Shown here one piece after another: positions 44,069 through 54,906 of a DNA stretch of 64,000 nt. The notes below the pieces were generated by a model, which searched no databases, was not told the DNA's origin, and saw only the letters and a program-made list of their open reading frames with translations. The translations under genes were made by a program, and so were the position numbers. Positions within the stretch are counted from its first letter, which is position 1. Every line of letters begins with the position of its first letter. The stretch spans positions 1 through 64,000 of the forward strand of contig JASSKH010000031.1 of NCBI GenBank assembly GCA_031763025.1. The letters are read 5' to 3'. This DNA comes from Macrocystis pyrifera. Its lineage: Eukaryota; Sar; Phaeophyceae; Laminariales; Laminariaceae.

Positions 44069-45690
44069 GAAATTACGGATAATTCTCAACATCTTGGTTG
44101 GTACGCCAAAACGTGTGAGTACTTCCCATAACAGCTCTCGGTCGACAGAGTCGTACGCTTTCTGCAGATCGATGAAGCACAAGTACAGGGGGATTTTCCT
44201 CTGTCTTCCAAGCTCTTGCAACCGGCGCACGACGAACAACATATCAATCGTTGATCGTGCGGGGCGGAAGCCGCACTGTTCCTCCGGGAGTAATTCCTCG
44301 GTCTCGCAGTAGTTGCTGAGGCGCGACGCGACGATTTTCAACAAGACTTTGCCTGCGAGGGCAACCAGCGAAATCCCTCTGTAGTTGTTGCAATCAGTTC
44401 GGTCCTTCTTTTTGTGAAGGACCTTGATGATCGCGTCTTTCCATTGCTGGGGGACTTCTCCTGTTACCCAAGCATTGGCAAGGATGTTGTGAAAGCACTG
44501 GGCGAATGCGGGATGGTCGATTTTCAGGAGTTCGGCCGGGAGACCATCTGGCCCGACAGCTTTCCAGTTTGACATCCCCTTAAGTGCTTCCGTCATCTCG
44601 TCCATGGATGGTTCATCTCCGAGCGACAGCTTAAGCGGTCGTGGTGGCAAGAGGTCGATGATCGTGGAATCGAGTTTAAGCGATTTCGTGTTCAAACGTT
44701 TGTGGTAAAACCTCCCCCACCGTTCACGAATTCGCACCTTATCCCGCAACAGCGTGCCATCCTCGTCCCTAATGAACTGTTCGCTTCTCGCTTTAGTCCC
44801 TTCCAATCCTACCGTACTCTTAAGGTGCTTGTAAAAGCCTCTGTGGTCGTTGTTCGCTAGTAGTCGTTCGGTTTCAGCGAGGTACGCTTCGAAGTACGCA
44901 TGCAGTCCTGCGGCAATCACCTTCTGCAGGTTCGCACACGCAGATCTCAAGTGTCTTCCACGCGGTTCTATCCTGGGGGTGGGCACGCAAGAATTGCCGT
45001 GCATCCTCCCTCGCTGTCCATGCTAATATGAATGCGGCCAAGGTTTCGGCAGACTCACACCATCCATGTCTGCGGTGGCGACGTGGAGGGGGTGGTACCT
45101 CTTTTTCGACCGCATCAATAATAGCTGCAGTGAAAAACTCAACCATGCCAGACGTATTACGGGGCTGGTTAGGCTGGTTGAGAGTGGAGATGACCCTCGC
45201 GACTACTCGTTCACGACACTTTCCATCGGACATAAAAAGCTGCCTGTCGAACTCTAGGCGTTTTGTCGGTCTACGTATTTGTCTGTGGGACGCAAAGTGA
45301 CCACTGAGTCGGACTTTGACATACAAGATGTTGTGGTCTGAGTCAGCCTTAGCTGGGGCAGGAGGCTGTGGGACGACTTTAACATCTTGTACTCTAGGTC
45401 GATGGGCTTGACGGGTTAGGATGTAGTCGATCCGCTTACGGTCACTCGGGCTGGTGCCGTTGTGTGTATGCGAAATCCCACCCTTGCGCGTGCTGAAAAA
45501 CGTGTTGGTGAGAGCTAACTTGCAATTGGTGGCGAACGACAGGAGTCGTCTGCCATTATCATTACGAACATCACGCCCATATGCTCCAAGCACTCTATTT
45601 TCATCATCACCACACCCTTCCATCCTCTGTCCAGTTCGCGCGTTGGCATCCATCAGTACAAACAGACACTCTTTCGTCGGTGACTACGTA

Positions 45691-46102
45691 CGAAACTCCA
45701 AATATTCCGCTGTGAAATGTCCTTGGGTTAGGAATTTCAAGATATACGTAAAAAATTCCCTGGACCACTGAACGTTAACACATACATAATAATATAGTTT
45801 AGGGGTAGGGTTAGATGTCCATCACGTATCAAGGCATATTTTCGTTTTTTCTTTTACTGCTCTGTTCTTTCTTTGTCTCTCTCGCTTCGTTGTGTGTCTC
45901 TCTCTTCGCTTTCATTTCCTTTGGGCGTTTGGTTGTTCGTTTGTACACCTGCGCACGTATGCAATCAATCGCTCTTTCTATTACGGGGGTCCATGGTTTA
46001 GAGGACATATAGTATATACATAAAAACCTACACCGTATATTTAACTATATATATACCAACAATATTTGGTCCTATTTACTATATTCAGTTTAGTCCCCCT
46101 TA
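45691..46102. other. No recognisable gene; short telomere-like tract
   Basis: TTTAGGGGTAGGGTTAG lies at about 45799-45815. A T/C-rich stretch follows. GGTCCTATTTACTATATTCA near 46068 resembles one arm of the adjacent foldback element. Confidence 0.45.
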
Positions 46103-46209
46103 ACATTACAGGGGACCGTAGTAAATACAGAATAGGACCGACGGTGTAAACAATTTACCTATTTTTACTAACTATATTCGGTCCTATTCACTATGGTCTC
46201 CCGTAATAG
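46103..46209. mobile_element. Small foldback element (MITE), copy 1
   Basis: The left arm ATTACAGGGGACCGTAGTAA and the right arm, inverted ATTACGGGAGACCATAGTGA, both continue to AATAGGACC. The left arm has an extra 7 bases. The same pair of arms is found at 62713-62814 with different loop sequence. The target duplication is unclear. Confidence 0.7.
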
Positions 46210-46330
46210 TTGGGTTTTATTTGAACTTATTTGATTTGATTCCAGCAGTACACAAAAAAATCACACACACACACCCTGGACAATAGACATTGACCCCTGC
46301 AATAGCAATATAATTTGGTGCAATGGACGG

Positions 46331-46775
46331 GTATATTGTCGTCGGCAAAGGCTATCGATTGGCACGTTCCTCGATCCATTGTCGTCGGTAATGCCTAGCT
46401 ATCGATAGGTTGCGTCCCCAACATATTGTTCAGGCAGGAGTGTGCTGAAGTACCTGGGTTGGAAGCTATTGTTACTGACAATGGCTATCGACGGATAGCT
46501 TGCAGAATCTACTGCGGTCCACAGCAGTGGCTATAGATGAACACATTTCTTGATCTGTTGTGGCCGGCAATGGCTATTGATAGATGCATTGCTTGATCTA
46601 TTGTGACCGGTAATGGCTATCGATAGATATGTCTCTGAATATTTTGCAACCAGCAATGGCTATCGATATATACGTTTCTAATCTATTGTGGCCGGCAATT
46701 GCCATCGATGGACACCGTTGAGAATCGATTGTGGTGGACAATGTCTATCGATGGACACCATCACCAGCCTATTTC
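46331..46775 (+). repeat. 43-bp palindromic minisatellite, block 1
   Basis: Loosely repeated units of the form CAATGGCTATCGATAGA...CTATTGTGGCCGG. Most contain the self-complementary CTATCGATAG or a variant. Units are diverged and the period is irregular in the left half. Confidence 0.8.
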
Positions 46776-47149
46776 CACACCTACAATGCAATCTGATTTA
46801 CTAATTAAGCAACGCAATATTTTGTTCCGCAGCAATGTCATATTTTCATCTTGTGATCACCACCAGTATGGAATGAGTGCATGGTGTATCGTGATGGAGC
46901 AGCAATGTGGGTGCATGGCATAGCGTAAAGGAGGGCTGCAACGTTGTGTGTCTCAACAAAGCATTAAGTATGTGTTGCATTGTCGGCTGTGTTGTTGTGA
47001 TTTGTACTCTGTGTTATTAATAGTGATTCCAAATCGGTTACACTCTGTACGGATAAGATAGATGAGGTAAGATGTGCATATTCCCTGGACAATAGGAAGG
47101 AAATAGAACATTGCCGCTACAGCAGTAGCCCCGAAAAAGCGTGTGTCAA
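46776..47149. other. No recognisable gene
   Basis: Unassigned DNA between two blocks of the 43-bp repeat. Confidence 0.4.
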
Positions 47150-47340
47150 TGGATATTGTCAACGACAATAGACTGGCAACGCTGGCTAGCGATAGACATT
47201 GTGAACCACAATAGACTGGCAACGCTAACTATCGATAGACACTGCTAACCACAATGGACTGGCAACGCTGCCTATCGATAGATGTTGTTACCGACAATAG
47301 ACTGGCAAAGCTGTCTATCGATAGATATTGTCAGGGAACA
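47150..47340 (+). repeat. 43-bp palindromic minisatellite, block 2
   Basis: Four to five units with an exact 43-bp period, each with CAATAGACTGGCAACGCT and CTATCGATAGA. Relative to blocks 1 and 3 the CTATTG word is on the opposite strand, so this block is a related family or an inverted version. Confidence 0.85.
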
Positions 47341-47359
47341 ATACAGGGTTCTACACTAT

Positions 47360-47737
47360 TTGACCTTGTCGTGGGCATACCGTGGCATTGCCATGATACC
47401 GACCATGGCATACCATGGCATCACCACGGCATCCCATGGCGTGGCATAGGATTCCATGGTACGCCGTGGGAGTTGCGGTGGCATGCCATGGGTGGTACCA
47501 TGGCAACCCCCGCGGCTACCGCCACGGCCCTTCATGGCAACCCCACGGCATGTATGTCATGGCAACCCCCACGGCACCCCAATGCCCACGGCACCTAGGT
47601 TAGGGTTGATGTTAGGGTTAGGGTTAGGGTTAGGGTCCCATGGTATGCCGTGGAGGTCCGTGGAAGATTCCGTGGTATGCCGTGGAAGATGCCGTGGAAG
47701 ATTTTGCCGCAGGTGGTGCCACGGCATGCCACGGCAT
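47360..47737. repeat. CCATGG/GCCGTGGC palindromic repeat block around an interstitial telomere
   Basis: Dense short words (CCATGGCA, CCACGGCA, GCCGTGG) are arranged in both orientations. In the centre, at 47598-47637, lies GGTTAGGGTTGATGTTAGGG followed by further TTAGGG units. The two flanks are roughly mirror images. I could not find clean terminal repeats or a target duplication. Confidence 0.8.
47598..47637 (+). repeat. Interstitial telomeric tract, about five TTAGGG units
   Basis: TTAGGGTTGATG followed by four perfect TTAGGG repeats, ending at TCCCATGG. It is oriented opposite to the terminal telomere of this window. Confidence 0.9.
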
Positions 47738-47739
47738 GT

Positions 47740-48539
47740 CGCGAAAAAAGGCAATAATGTACATACCTCGTGTTTTCGTAATAGACTATTACCTAAACCT
47801 ACTGTAAACCGTGGAATGATGTATGTCGATGGCCATTCTTGACGACCGCCGAAGCTTCTATTGCCGCCAACAATAGGTACCCGATTGTATCCAACAACAG
47901 CCATCGCCAAGCACAATAGATTGTTGGCCGGGCTCCTAAAAATATGAATCTGACTTACTTCGTTCCAGTACGAGACAAAACTCTCGAGTTAAGAAACGGA
48001 AAGCTGATAATTTTCTTGTCATTGTGGTTTCATTTTTAGTTTCCAGATTATTTTGAAAGTGCAGTTAATCGAGGACAATGTAAGGGTAGCAAATCGATTT
48101 TTTTCCGAACAAAAAAATAATCTAAGTTATAGATGACTAGCATCCGAAAAAATAGCTCTTACTCACTTAGTTTCAGTATGGGACAAACAAACTCGAGATG
48201 AGAAACGGAAAGGATACGACGTATAATTTTCAGCGTAAGGTGGTTTGAGTTTAATGATCCACGTTTCATTCAAAGTGGAGTTAATAGACTTATAGGACAA
48301 AGCAAGGGTATTAAATCGAGTCAATTTCTGAAACTAAGAGCGCACACAAGTTGATGACAGTTACCAATATCTTGGTGCGCGAGTTTCTTTTAATTGCGAC
48401 ATCTGTATATAATGTATTCTTCAAGACAGTGTGAGAGCGTATGGTCTCCACAAGATAATGACGTCGCTTCAAATTACCACATACATACAGAACATGACAT
48501 ACCTCATATATCGTGGGATGAGTGCAAAATATCCTCGAG
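47740..48539. other. No recognisable gene; local inverted-type duplication
   Basis: Two related segments near 47955-48060 and 48170-48280 share CTTACT...TTCAGTA, CGAG..GAGAAACGGAAAG and GTGGAGTTAAT-like words, a diverged duplication of about 215 bp. Nothing else is recognised. Confidence 0.5.
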
Positions 48540-48985
48540 ATGGCTATCGACGGATAGCTTCTACAATCTATATGGCCGGCAATGGCCATCGATAGACATA
48601 TCGCACAATCTATTGTGGCCGACAATGGACGTCGATAGACCTCTCGCACAATCCATTGTGGCCCGCAATGGCCATCGATAAACCTCTCGCACAATGTATT
48701 GTGGTCACCAACGGCTATCGATAGACATTTCGCACAATCTATCGTGGCCGGCAATGGCCATCAATCGACATCTCGCACATTCTATTGTGGCCTGCAGTGG
48801 CCATCGATGGACGAAGTTCACCATCTATTGTGTTAGACAATGTCTATCGATCGACAATATCACCAGTCCATTGTCGCCGACAATACCTATCGATAGATAC
48901 CTTCCACAATCTACTGTCGCAGATAATGTACATCGATAGATTCCCCTCCTCGTCTATTGTCGAAGCAATAGACTATTGTTGTGTC
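48540..48985 (+). repeat. 43-bp palindromic minisatellite, block 3
   Basis: About ten units with a regular 43-bp period, for example CAATGGCCATCGATAGACAT...CGCACAATCTATTGTGGCC. Open frames through it on both strands reflect the sequence words, not coding. Confidence 0.9.
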
Positions 48986-49029
48986 CATTGTCCAGAGTGT
49001 GGTAGACATTTTTCACTTGACTGTTATCT

Positions 49030-49142
49030 CTGTGTCGTCGTCTGTGGCCACAGATATCGTATCTTTCTAGGGTGAAGAGTCAGCACGGACACTGGGCTTG
49101 CTGGGTGTCGACGAGTAGAAGAACGGTTTAATGTGAAGAACA
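49030..49142 (+). mobile_element. Solitary LINE 3' terminus
   Basis: TCTTTCTAGGGTGAAGAGTC and GGTTTAATGTGAAGAACACA match the last 110 bases of the LINE family (compare 34650-34740). The tail is (CA)n rather than (AAC)n. It is either an extreme 5' truncation or a remnant. Confidence 0.75.
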
Positions 49143-49638
49143 CACACATTCCATTTCGTCTCAAATTTCCCGTTTTGTTATGTTTTAAGTAGTTGGCACA
49201 TGTTGGATAACAGGTTGCTGCTTGCACCCCGCAATCGCGCAAATAAAGGGCGTTCTCCTCTTTGAGGGGGACGTTATGCTTATGATTAGGCCCGATCTTC
49301 TAAGACGCGAGCCGTAAGTCGGACTGGTAAGTCGAGCGCAGCGAGGCCGCAGGCCGAAAAAATAGTCGTGCGGATTCCATTATTAATTTGGAGCGTCTTC
49401 TTTTAGCGCGTCTTAGATTCGTCCTCTTAGATTCGTCTTGGTCGTCTTAGATGCGTCTTGGCACGTCTTAGGTTCGTCTTGGCAGCACTGGAACAAGAAT
49501 TGTGTCGAAAAACAACAGTTTTACTTCACAAGTACACGGGTACAGCAGTACAGCAGCAACCGCACAACAATGATGTAGAGCCGTAGTAAATAAAGCAATG
49601 ATACACTTGATAAGTGCAATTGTTACTTACTACGTACA
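49143..49638. other. No gene; CGTCTTAG-type short repeat
   Basis: At about 49390-49490 the words CGTCTTAGATTCGTC and CGTCTTGG recur every 12-30 bases. A GC-rich stretch (GCGCAGCGAGGCCGCAGGCC) precedes it. Confidence 0.5.
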
Positions 49639-50124
49639 ATGAAGGGTAAACAGCAGTATTATTGCGTACTCGTGGTAGTGTTACAGCGGGTGGCGCCAGG
49701 GAGGGAGGTTCATAGCGCTGTGACTGTCGTGACCAGCGCTATGGGGAGGATAATACGGCGCGAGACCATTGCCCTGATCAGGACCACGCGTCGGGTCTAT
49801 TCGATAGGCAGAGGGCAAGCTTTGGTTAGCATCCTCTGGGCGGATCTTATAGGGGCCAGGGAGGATCCCCAGTGTGGGAACGCCTTCGGTCTCGGGTACA
49901 GAGCCAGTAACGAGGTTCCGGGACCACCCGGTGTTTACAAAACACCACCAAGAGTTAAGAAAGAAAGTCAAAGCCAGGTGATCTGTGATACCTGTCCTAT
50001 CGACCCCCAGTCCCTTGGACCCTGCCGTGCCCGTCGTGCCCGTCATCGTGTCTGTGGTGCTTCGTTGAGTGCTCACGCTGACAGCTTGCATTTATCGCAT
50101 TGCATCGATCCACGTTCTGCATGA
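49639..50124 (+). CDS. Unrecognised 161-codon frame
   Basis: An open frame starting MKGKQQYYCVLVVVLQRV, basic overall, with a Cys pair near the end. A frame of similar length is open on the opposite strand (49681-50091), so base composition may explain both. TGGCGCCAGGGAGG near 49690 resembles a retroelement primer-binding site, but no LTR pair supports that. I do not recognise a family. Confidence 0.2.
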   Translation: MKGKQQYYCVLVVVLQRVAPGREVHSAVTVVTSAMGRIIRRETIALIRTTRRVYSIGRGQALVSILWADLIGAREDPQCGNAFGLGYRASNEVPGPPGVYKTPPRVKKESQSQVICDTCPIDPQSLGPCRARRARHRVCGASLSAHADSLHLSHCIDPRSA

Positions 50125-51117
50125 CCCGATCATTACTGCTTGAAGGCACTTCCTCGAACTCCCAAACAACAGGTGAGCCGGCCTCAGAGATCTAACGAAC
50201 ACAGGTCCTTTTTACGGTCTGAGAGCTGTACCCTGCTGTAACATGATGAACCCAGGCTGATCGAAGTGCATTGCAGGAGATCGGAGTGTTCGCCAAACGT
50301 GTGCAAGAGATCGGAGCGATTGCAAACTTGTGAAATCATGTCATCGTGTTCTCCGTATAAATCCCACGTTTGATCTTGCATAATACTTCATTGCATACCA
50401 GGTACTTGGTATATTCATACATCCACATGTTTTCGTTGTTGCCTGCCTTGTATGATGGTGATACGTGCAATATGCTGTTATGTATTCACGCTGCCGATGG
50501 TGCTCTGCTTGTTTGTTTCGTGAGGCTTTGAAGATACTTATCAGGTCAATGCATGCAGGCATACTCGTTGCTCGTGCTCCGTTTGCCTGTTGCTCGTGCT
50601 CGTCTGTTCGCTCGTTGTTCATCATCGCACACTCATGCATGTTCGTTAATAAATGACTGCATGCTATTGACCACATCTTGTCTTCAAAACCGAATGCAAT
50701 CGACGGGTATCGATACAAGCCAAAGGTGCCGTACGTACTAATGCACGCATGCTCTCGTGTACCGTTTGCCTGGTTAGGTGATACCGAAAACTAACAACGT
50801 TGAGCCTTACGCCGTTTGGGCGTGCGTAACCCTATAGAACCATGAACCCCTGGACAACACCGTGCATTGTCGGCTGGCAAACATAGAACTTTCAAGAAAA
50901 CCACGGATATTTTGGTGACTAGTATTCTTGCCGCGATGCTTGTAGACTACATCAGTAGTAATAGACCAATCGTCGTATTATGCACACCAAATGGAAAGTC
51001 CGATGCACGTTTGACCCTCTTCGGTGTCTCCGGTCGTGCCAATTTCTGTGTTGTATACCAACCGAGCGTTGCGCTCGAGTATCAGGTACAACACCTGGAG
51101 GACTGAAAGCCAAGTAC
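50125..51117. other. No recognisable gene
   Basis: GATCGGAG-type short repeats occur near 50258-50310. A 79-codon frame at 50867-51106 lies directly beside the LTR element and has no known domain. Confidence 0.4.
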
Positions 51118-51334
51118 TGTTCGTCAGCCCCAAGCACAGGTAGTCAAGACACCCAGACAATCGATGAGTTGATGATTTAGGTCGTTTATTATTATCTCCC
51201 AGCAGTGGTAGGGACAGCAGAAGTGACTTTGTGCGTCATCCCACAACACCCAGATGTCAAGAATCACGTAATGCACAATAAGCCAATATCCCGAACCGGC
51301 ACGTAACTGTCAAGCTAAAGAGGCACAACCAACA
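51118..51334 (-). repeat. 3' LTR of the minus-oriented retrotransposon
   Basis: 217 bp, about 98% identical to 53248-53464. Differences include GATGATTTAGG against GATCATTTAGG and GTGACTTTG against GTGACATTG. The adjacent bases 51335-51347 form the polypurine tract on the minus strand. Confidence 0.9.
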
Positions 51335-52517
51335 CCCTCCCTGACTCTTTACGTAACATTTACGGACCAAGACAACAACACACAACTCCATGACCTAAAC
51401 CACCCACAAACAAAAAAATCGAAAAGAAAGAGGAAACCCACCCTTGTGAGCAAAAACCTCTCACTCTCCCCACAGAGAAATATTGCAATTGTAGACGATA
51501 TTACAATACATCCACGCAAATATAATAAAAACTAAGGTGGAAAGTACAATGCCAGAGATCGCGGAGAACCCCGTTCCCCCGGACAAAAGTCTCCTTTGCC
51601 CCCTACTCCCGTCATAAATTCTCAGATCGTAACGGTAATGCGAGATAGCGTACGTCCTTTTTCACTTGTAAAATTAGAATTTATCTGGCGCTAAAGTTAC
51701 CCGAAAAATAATAGTCGCTACCCAGTAGCTCCTAATAATCGAATAAAGAAACAATAAAATGCCGCTACTGCTTTCGACACGAACAGCTTAAGCCCTCCCA
51801 GCTACGAAAACTATTCGATCATTCGCAGAAAATATTTGATGTTCCACTCTTCTCCGATTCGAACAAGTATGCAAAATGATACTGTTGGCAGAACAACCAA
51901 TCAACCATGAATATGCTCACCCTCCTTTATTTTGCAGGCAGTAGTCTACTGCCAAAAATAAAGATACCCGCAAAATTCAATATAATCAGTAGCCACCGCC
52001 AATACTAGCAATACACCTCACCTCCCTTTGGTGTATCAGCGTACCCTTCTTTCTCCATACCGCTACGAGTATGCATTTCATTGCTACCAGGCCCCATCTG
52101 GTCCTGTCTACACCAGAAAAACACTACAAGTTTTTCGGATTTACAAAGACTGTTTGATTTGAACATGAAAATACATTTCGAAGCTACCAGGCGAAAAAGG
52201 CTACGTATACCACCCAGAACGAATCCCAGATGATACATCGTCTACTATCTACGGTTTCTCCACCCTGGCCGCAAATAAATAGACCTCACGTTCTACCAAA
52301 AAAAATAATTTCGATCGACAGGTGTATCCGTCGTAAAATTAAATTCACCATTCATTCCTACGAAATCACACCATGATGACCAGACCTGCCCCCTCCGCCC
52401 CGCGATGTTGCCGGACCTTGCATGAAGCTCCGGCTGACGAAACACCCAGATCTGCTCGCTTGTTGCCACCCGGACGAAACCCCATCGTTATTTGGTACTG
52501 CTGCAGACAGTCCACGA

Positions 52518-53205
52518 TTACCCCACGCCCGTTTCCTGCCACCGCTTTTTAACAGCAGCAGAATGCACGCAGCTATTTTGCCACGCGACTTTGCCCCACC
52601 TAACACCCCCCGGTAGGGTTGCACACGGCTGGCGGCCGTGCGGCTTCTCGCGGAATTCGCATGCAGACATGTACCCTCGCTGAGCGATAACCCCATATCT
52701 GCTGCCTCCACAACCTCTGAAGTGGAGTGCGTACGGCAAATAAATGTCGTACGACTTGAAGTCCCCCGCTCGCAACACACGGCGGAGGTGCCTACGGTTG
52801 TCCGCCGTAGGGCTTTTAGCTGCTGTGCCCCTAAAACGCCGTCGTCTCCACATTATCTCCGGGATCCCCCACCATCGCAAACAAGGCCGCCGCCGGCGAT
52901 TCATCCACGTCCGCCGGCGATGCGCACTTGCTGCTCTCGTGTCCTCTCCCACGACACCTTTTCGCAGAGCTTTGCGGTGCGACTGTCGCTGTAGTGGCCC
53001 GCAGCCCTGCACCGGAAACATCTCCCCTTCGCTTTCCCGGCTCCACCGTGCCATCGTCGGAGCGATCCAACGATGGCGACACAACATCCTTCCCTGCTGT
53101 ATCCACGGCAGGTAGCCCCTGCTCCCTGCCGGACTTTTGTTGTGCCTTACTCTCTCAGAGCAAGGCCCTGCTCCGAGACTACGGCTCTAAGATCATCAAG
53201 TTCAT
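52518..53205 (-). pseudogene. Degenerate gag with zinc knuckle
   Basis: Near the 5' LTR the minus strand reads MGDELDDLRAVVSEQGLALR and then a stop, a coiled-coil-like gag start. Further on, CFRCRAAGHYSDSR (about 53023-52980) is a CX2CX4HX4C knuckle in which the last Cys is Arg. The frame continues to about 52518 with mostly Arg-rich sequence. Neither a protease nor an RT motif follows. A non-functional gag is the best reading. Confidence 0.55.
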
Positions 53206-53247
53206 CACCCATGATGAGGCTGCGTCGGTACCAACGACTCTCTAGAG

Positions 53248-53464
53248 TGTTCGTCAGCCCCAAGCACAGGTAGTCAAGACACCCAGACAATCGATGAGTT
53301 GATCATTTAGGTCGTTTATTATTATCTCCCAGCAGTGGTAGGGACAGCAGAAGTGACATTGTGCGTCATCCCACAACACCCAGATGTCAAGAATCACATA
53401 ATGCACAATAAGCCAATATCCCGAACCGGCACGTAACTGTCAAGCTAAAGAGGCACAACGAACA
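53248..53464 (-). repeat. 5' LTR of the minus-oriented retrotransposon
   Basis: It is the partner of 51118-51334. Just inside it on the minus strand, TTGGTACCGACGCAGCC begins about 12 bases after the LTR and could be a primer-binding site. The matching tRNA was not identified. Confidence 0.88.
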
Positions 53465-54435
53465 AGTGCAAGAGGAAAGGACAAAAAAAAAACTGGAGCA
53501 GCAGATGAAGATCGGTTACGCAAGCCCTCGGGGGGCACGGGTCACACGGGGTGACATAGTTTCAGCTGGACGATGATGAGCTTGCACACAACGGAGGAAG
53601 GTGTGGCTTGCTGTGTCCGGAGGGTTCGGGCTAGATATATCGATGCAGCCCAACCTGAGTAGTACCAGGCCAACAGGTATGGAGCGGGTGAAACACAACC
53701 GTGGTGATCCTTCTCTTTTTCTGATGTCGTATCCACAGTCGAAAATGCTATATTATTCTTGCTGTACGTTTTTCGTCGAGCGCAAAAAAAAATCGGGGGG
53801 GGTAGGCTGCTGTGTCGCCCTGATTGACTTAGATTTCAAGTCACGCACCAAAGCTAGAAAACTCGCGCAGCGCATGCCGTAATATGCGGGACCACCAGAG
53901 ACATGGATCCAATGAGATACCGGTAGCAAGCATGATATAGCGCATACCAGTGACGAGCAGCCCGGTGTGTTCCGAAAGACATGGAATCCGAGTAGTAAAT
54001 TGATTGATGTGCTGTATTCATTTAGACTACCATGGAAATATTGCTGTGGGCTGTCAATATGTGTACGACTCAATTAGTCAGCCCAACCTGATCAACCGTC
54101 AGTATTTGCGTGGTCACATATCACATGTACTGGTGTTGTTAAAAAATGTCTCGCTGCTGGTATCGAAAAAGCAGTAGTAGGGAGTACTTTTGAATATGAT
54201 TGCGGGATGAGCGCCTCCCATAGATGGTTCTAAGTGTGAAGCTGGACGTAGGTGCTGATGAGCCTACCCACGACAACTTGTCTACCGCCGCCCGGAGCAA
54301 AGGCACCTCAACTCGGAATTACACAGAAGAGCCGTATCTCCGTCTCTACAATGCTATCAGTAGTCTAAACACTACGCACGATGCTCAAAAAGATGAAAAT
54401 AATAGTGCTGACGACCTGCACTGCGGTACACTATT
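53465..54435. other. No recognisable gene
   Basis: Short frames on both strands (53601-53882 plus; 53753-54073 minus) without domains. Confidence 0.4.
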
Positions 54436-54524
54436 GGTATTAATATCAGTCTTAGTGCATGTATTTGGAAGAAAATATAGTGTTTGCGATAGAGGTAAAA
54501 AAAAAAAAACTTTACTTCCGCTAA

Positions 54525-54853
54525 AAGAGGAAGGTTGTCGTAGGGGCAACCTGGTGTTTGGAGGGTAACGGGTAGAAAATATAAACCAGTGAAGGAATGA
54601 GACGGTTTCGGAGGGTTTCCCATATAATAACAAGGGATGTTTAGTACGGGGGTAAGAACGAAAAATAATAGAAGTTCCGGATGTTTGATGAAGAAAGACC
54701 AACGCAGTTCAGATACGAGCAAGCAGCGGTAGAGCGGTGTGAAGCGGGGTCGTCGGTGCAGCGAGTATCCAGGATAGATAGCTGACGGGCAAGGCCCTGC
54801 ACGAGCTGAATAGAACCGGGCAAGGGACGTCAGGGAGTCGTCTGGTTGTTTTT
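54525..54853 (+). repeat. Left B repeat of the DIRS-like element
   Basis: Starts AGAGGAAGGTTGTCGTAGGG and ends GGGAGTCGTCTGGTTGTTTT. It is repeated at 59691-60017 with only a few mismatches. The A repeat lies immediately to its left. Confidence 0.9.
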
Positions 54854-54906
54854 GACAGGGGAAGGGACGTCAAGGAGTCGTCAAGTGGTCAGCAGTCATT
54901 GAGCCT

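Larger units (their letters stand above)
41495..45653 (-). pseudogene. LINE C endonuclease-RT-C-terminal coding region, interrupted
   Basis: The endonuclease-side frame is 45653-44874 (MDANARTGQ near the start; RIDYILTRQ). The RT frame is open from 45004 to the hAT insertion at 44077 ([24 protein letters not shown]). It resumes at 42835 with [14 protein letters not shown] and [11 protein letters not shown] single nonsense change (AAG to TAG) at 42137-42139 stops it, then the same frame runs to the natural stop at 41495 (ending ADRVARYRAD). Apart from the inserted element, one stop codon and the frame switch between endonuclease and RT, this copy is intact and is the best reference for the family. 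Confidence 0.85.
38825..45690 (-). mobile_element. LINE copy C, nearly complete coding region, carrying two later insertions
   Basis: The minus-strand LINE has its (AAC)n tail, seen as (GTT)n, at 38825-38856. Its 3' UTR follows, interrupted at 38996-40792 by LINE copy B. Its RT is interrupted at 42844-44068 by a hAT-like element. Endonuclease residues are present up to MDANARTGQ near 45653, and upstream sequence is lost within about 40 bases. Removing both insertions leaves a contiguous LINE of about 3.8 kb. Order of events: copy C first, then B and the hAT-like element. Confidence 0.88.
51118..53464 (-). mobile_element. LTR retrotransposon, 2347 bp, gag remnant only
   Basis: Two 217-bp direct repeats (51118-51334 and 53248-53464) differ at four positions. 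They start TGTT and end AACA, as LTRs do. Candidate target duplications are AGTAC before 51118 and AGTGC after 53464. A polypurine tract, GAGTCAGGGAGGG on the minus strand, touches the left LTR, and a gag-like zinc knuckle lies near the right LTR on the minus strand. Both show that the element is oriented leftward. RT, integrase and protease are missing, so it would depend on a relative. Confidence 0.92.

Noticed and set aside
47360-47737. Third hAT-like element with CCATGG interior
   Set aside because: The flanks are only loosely inverted and I found no matching terminal sequence or 8-bp duplication.
49639-50124. Internal start of an LTR retrotransposon because of TGGCGCC near 49690
   Set aside because: No LTR pair, no gag or pol domain; a seven-base match to a primer-binding site is not enough.
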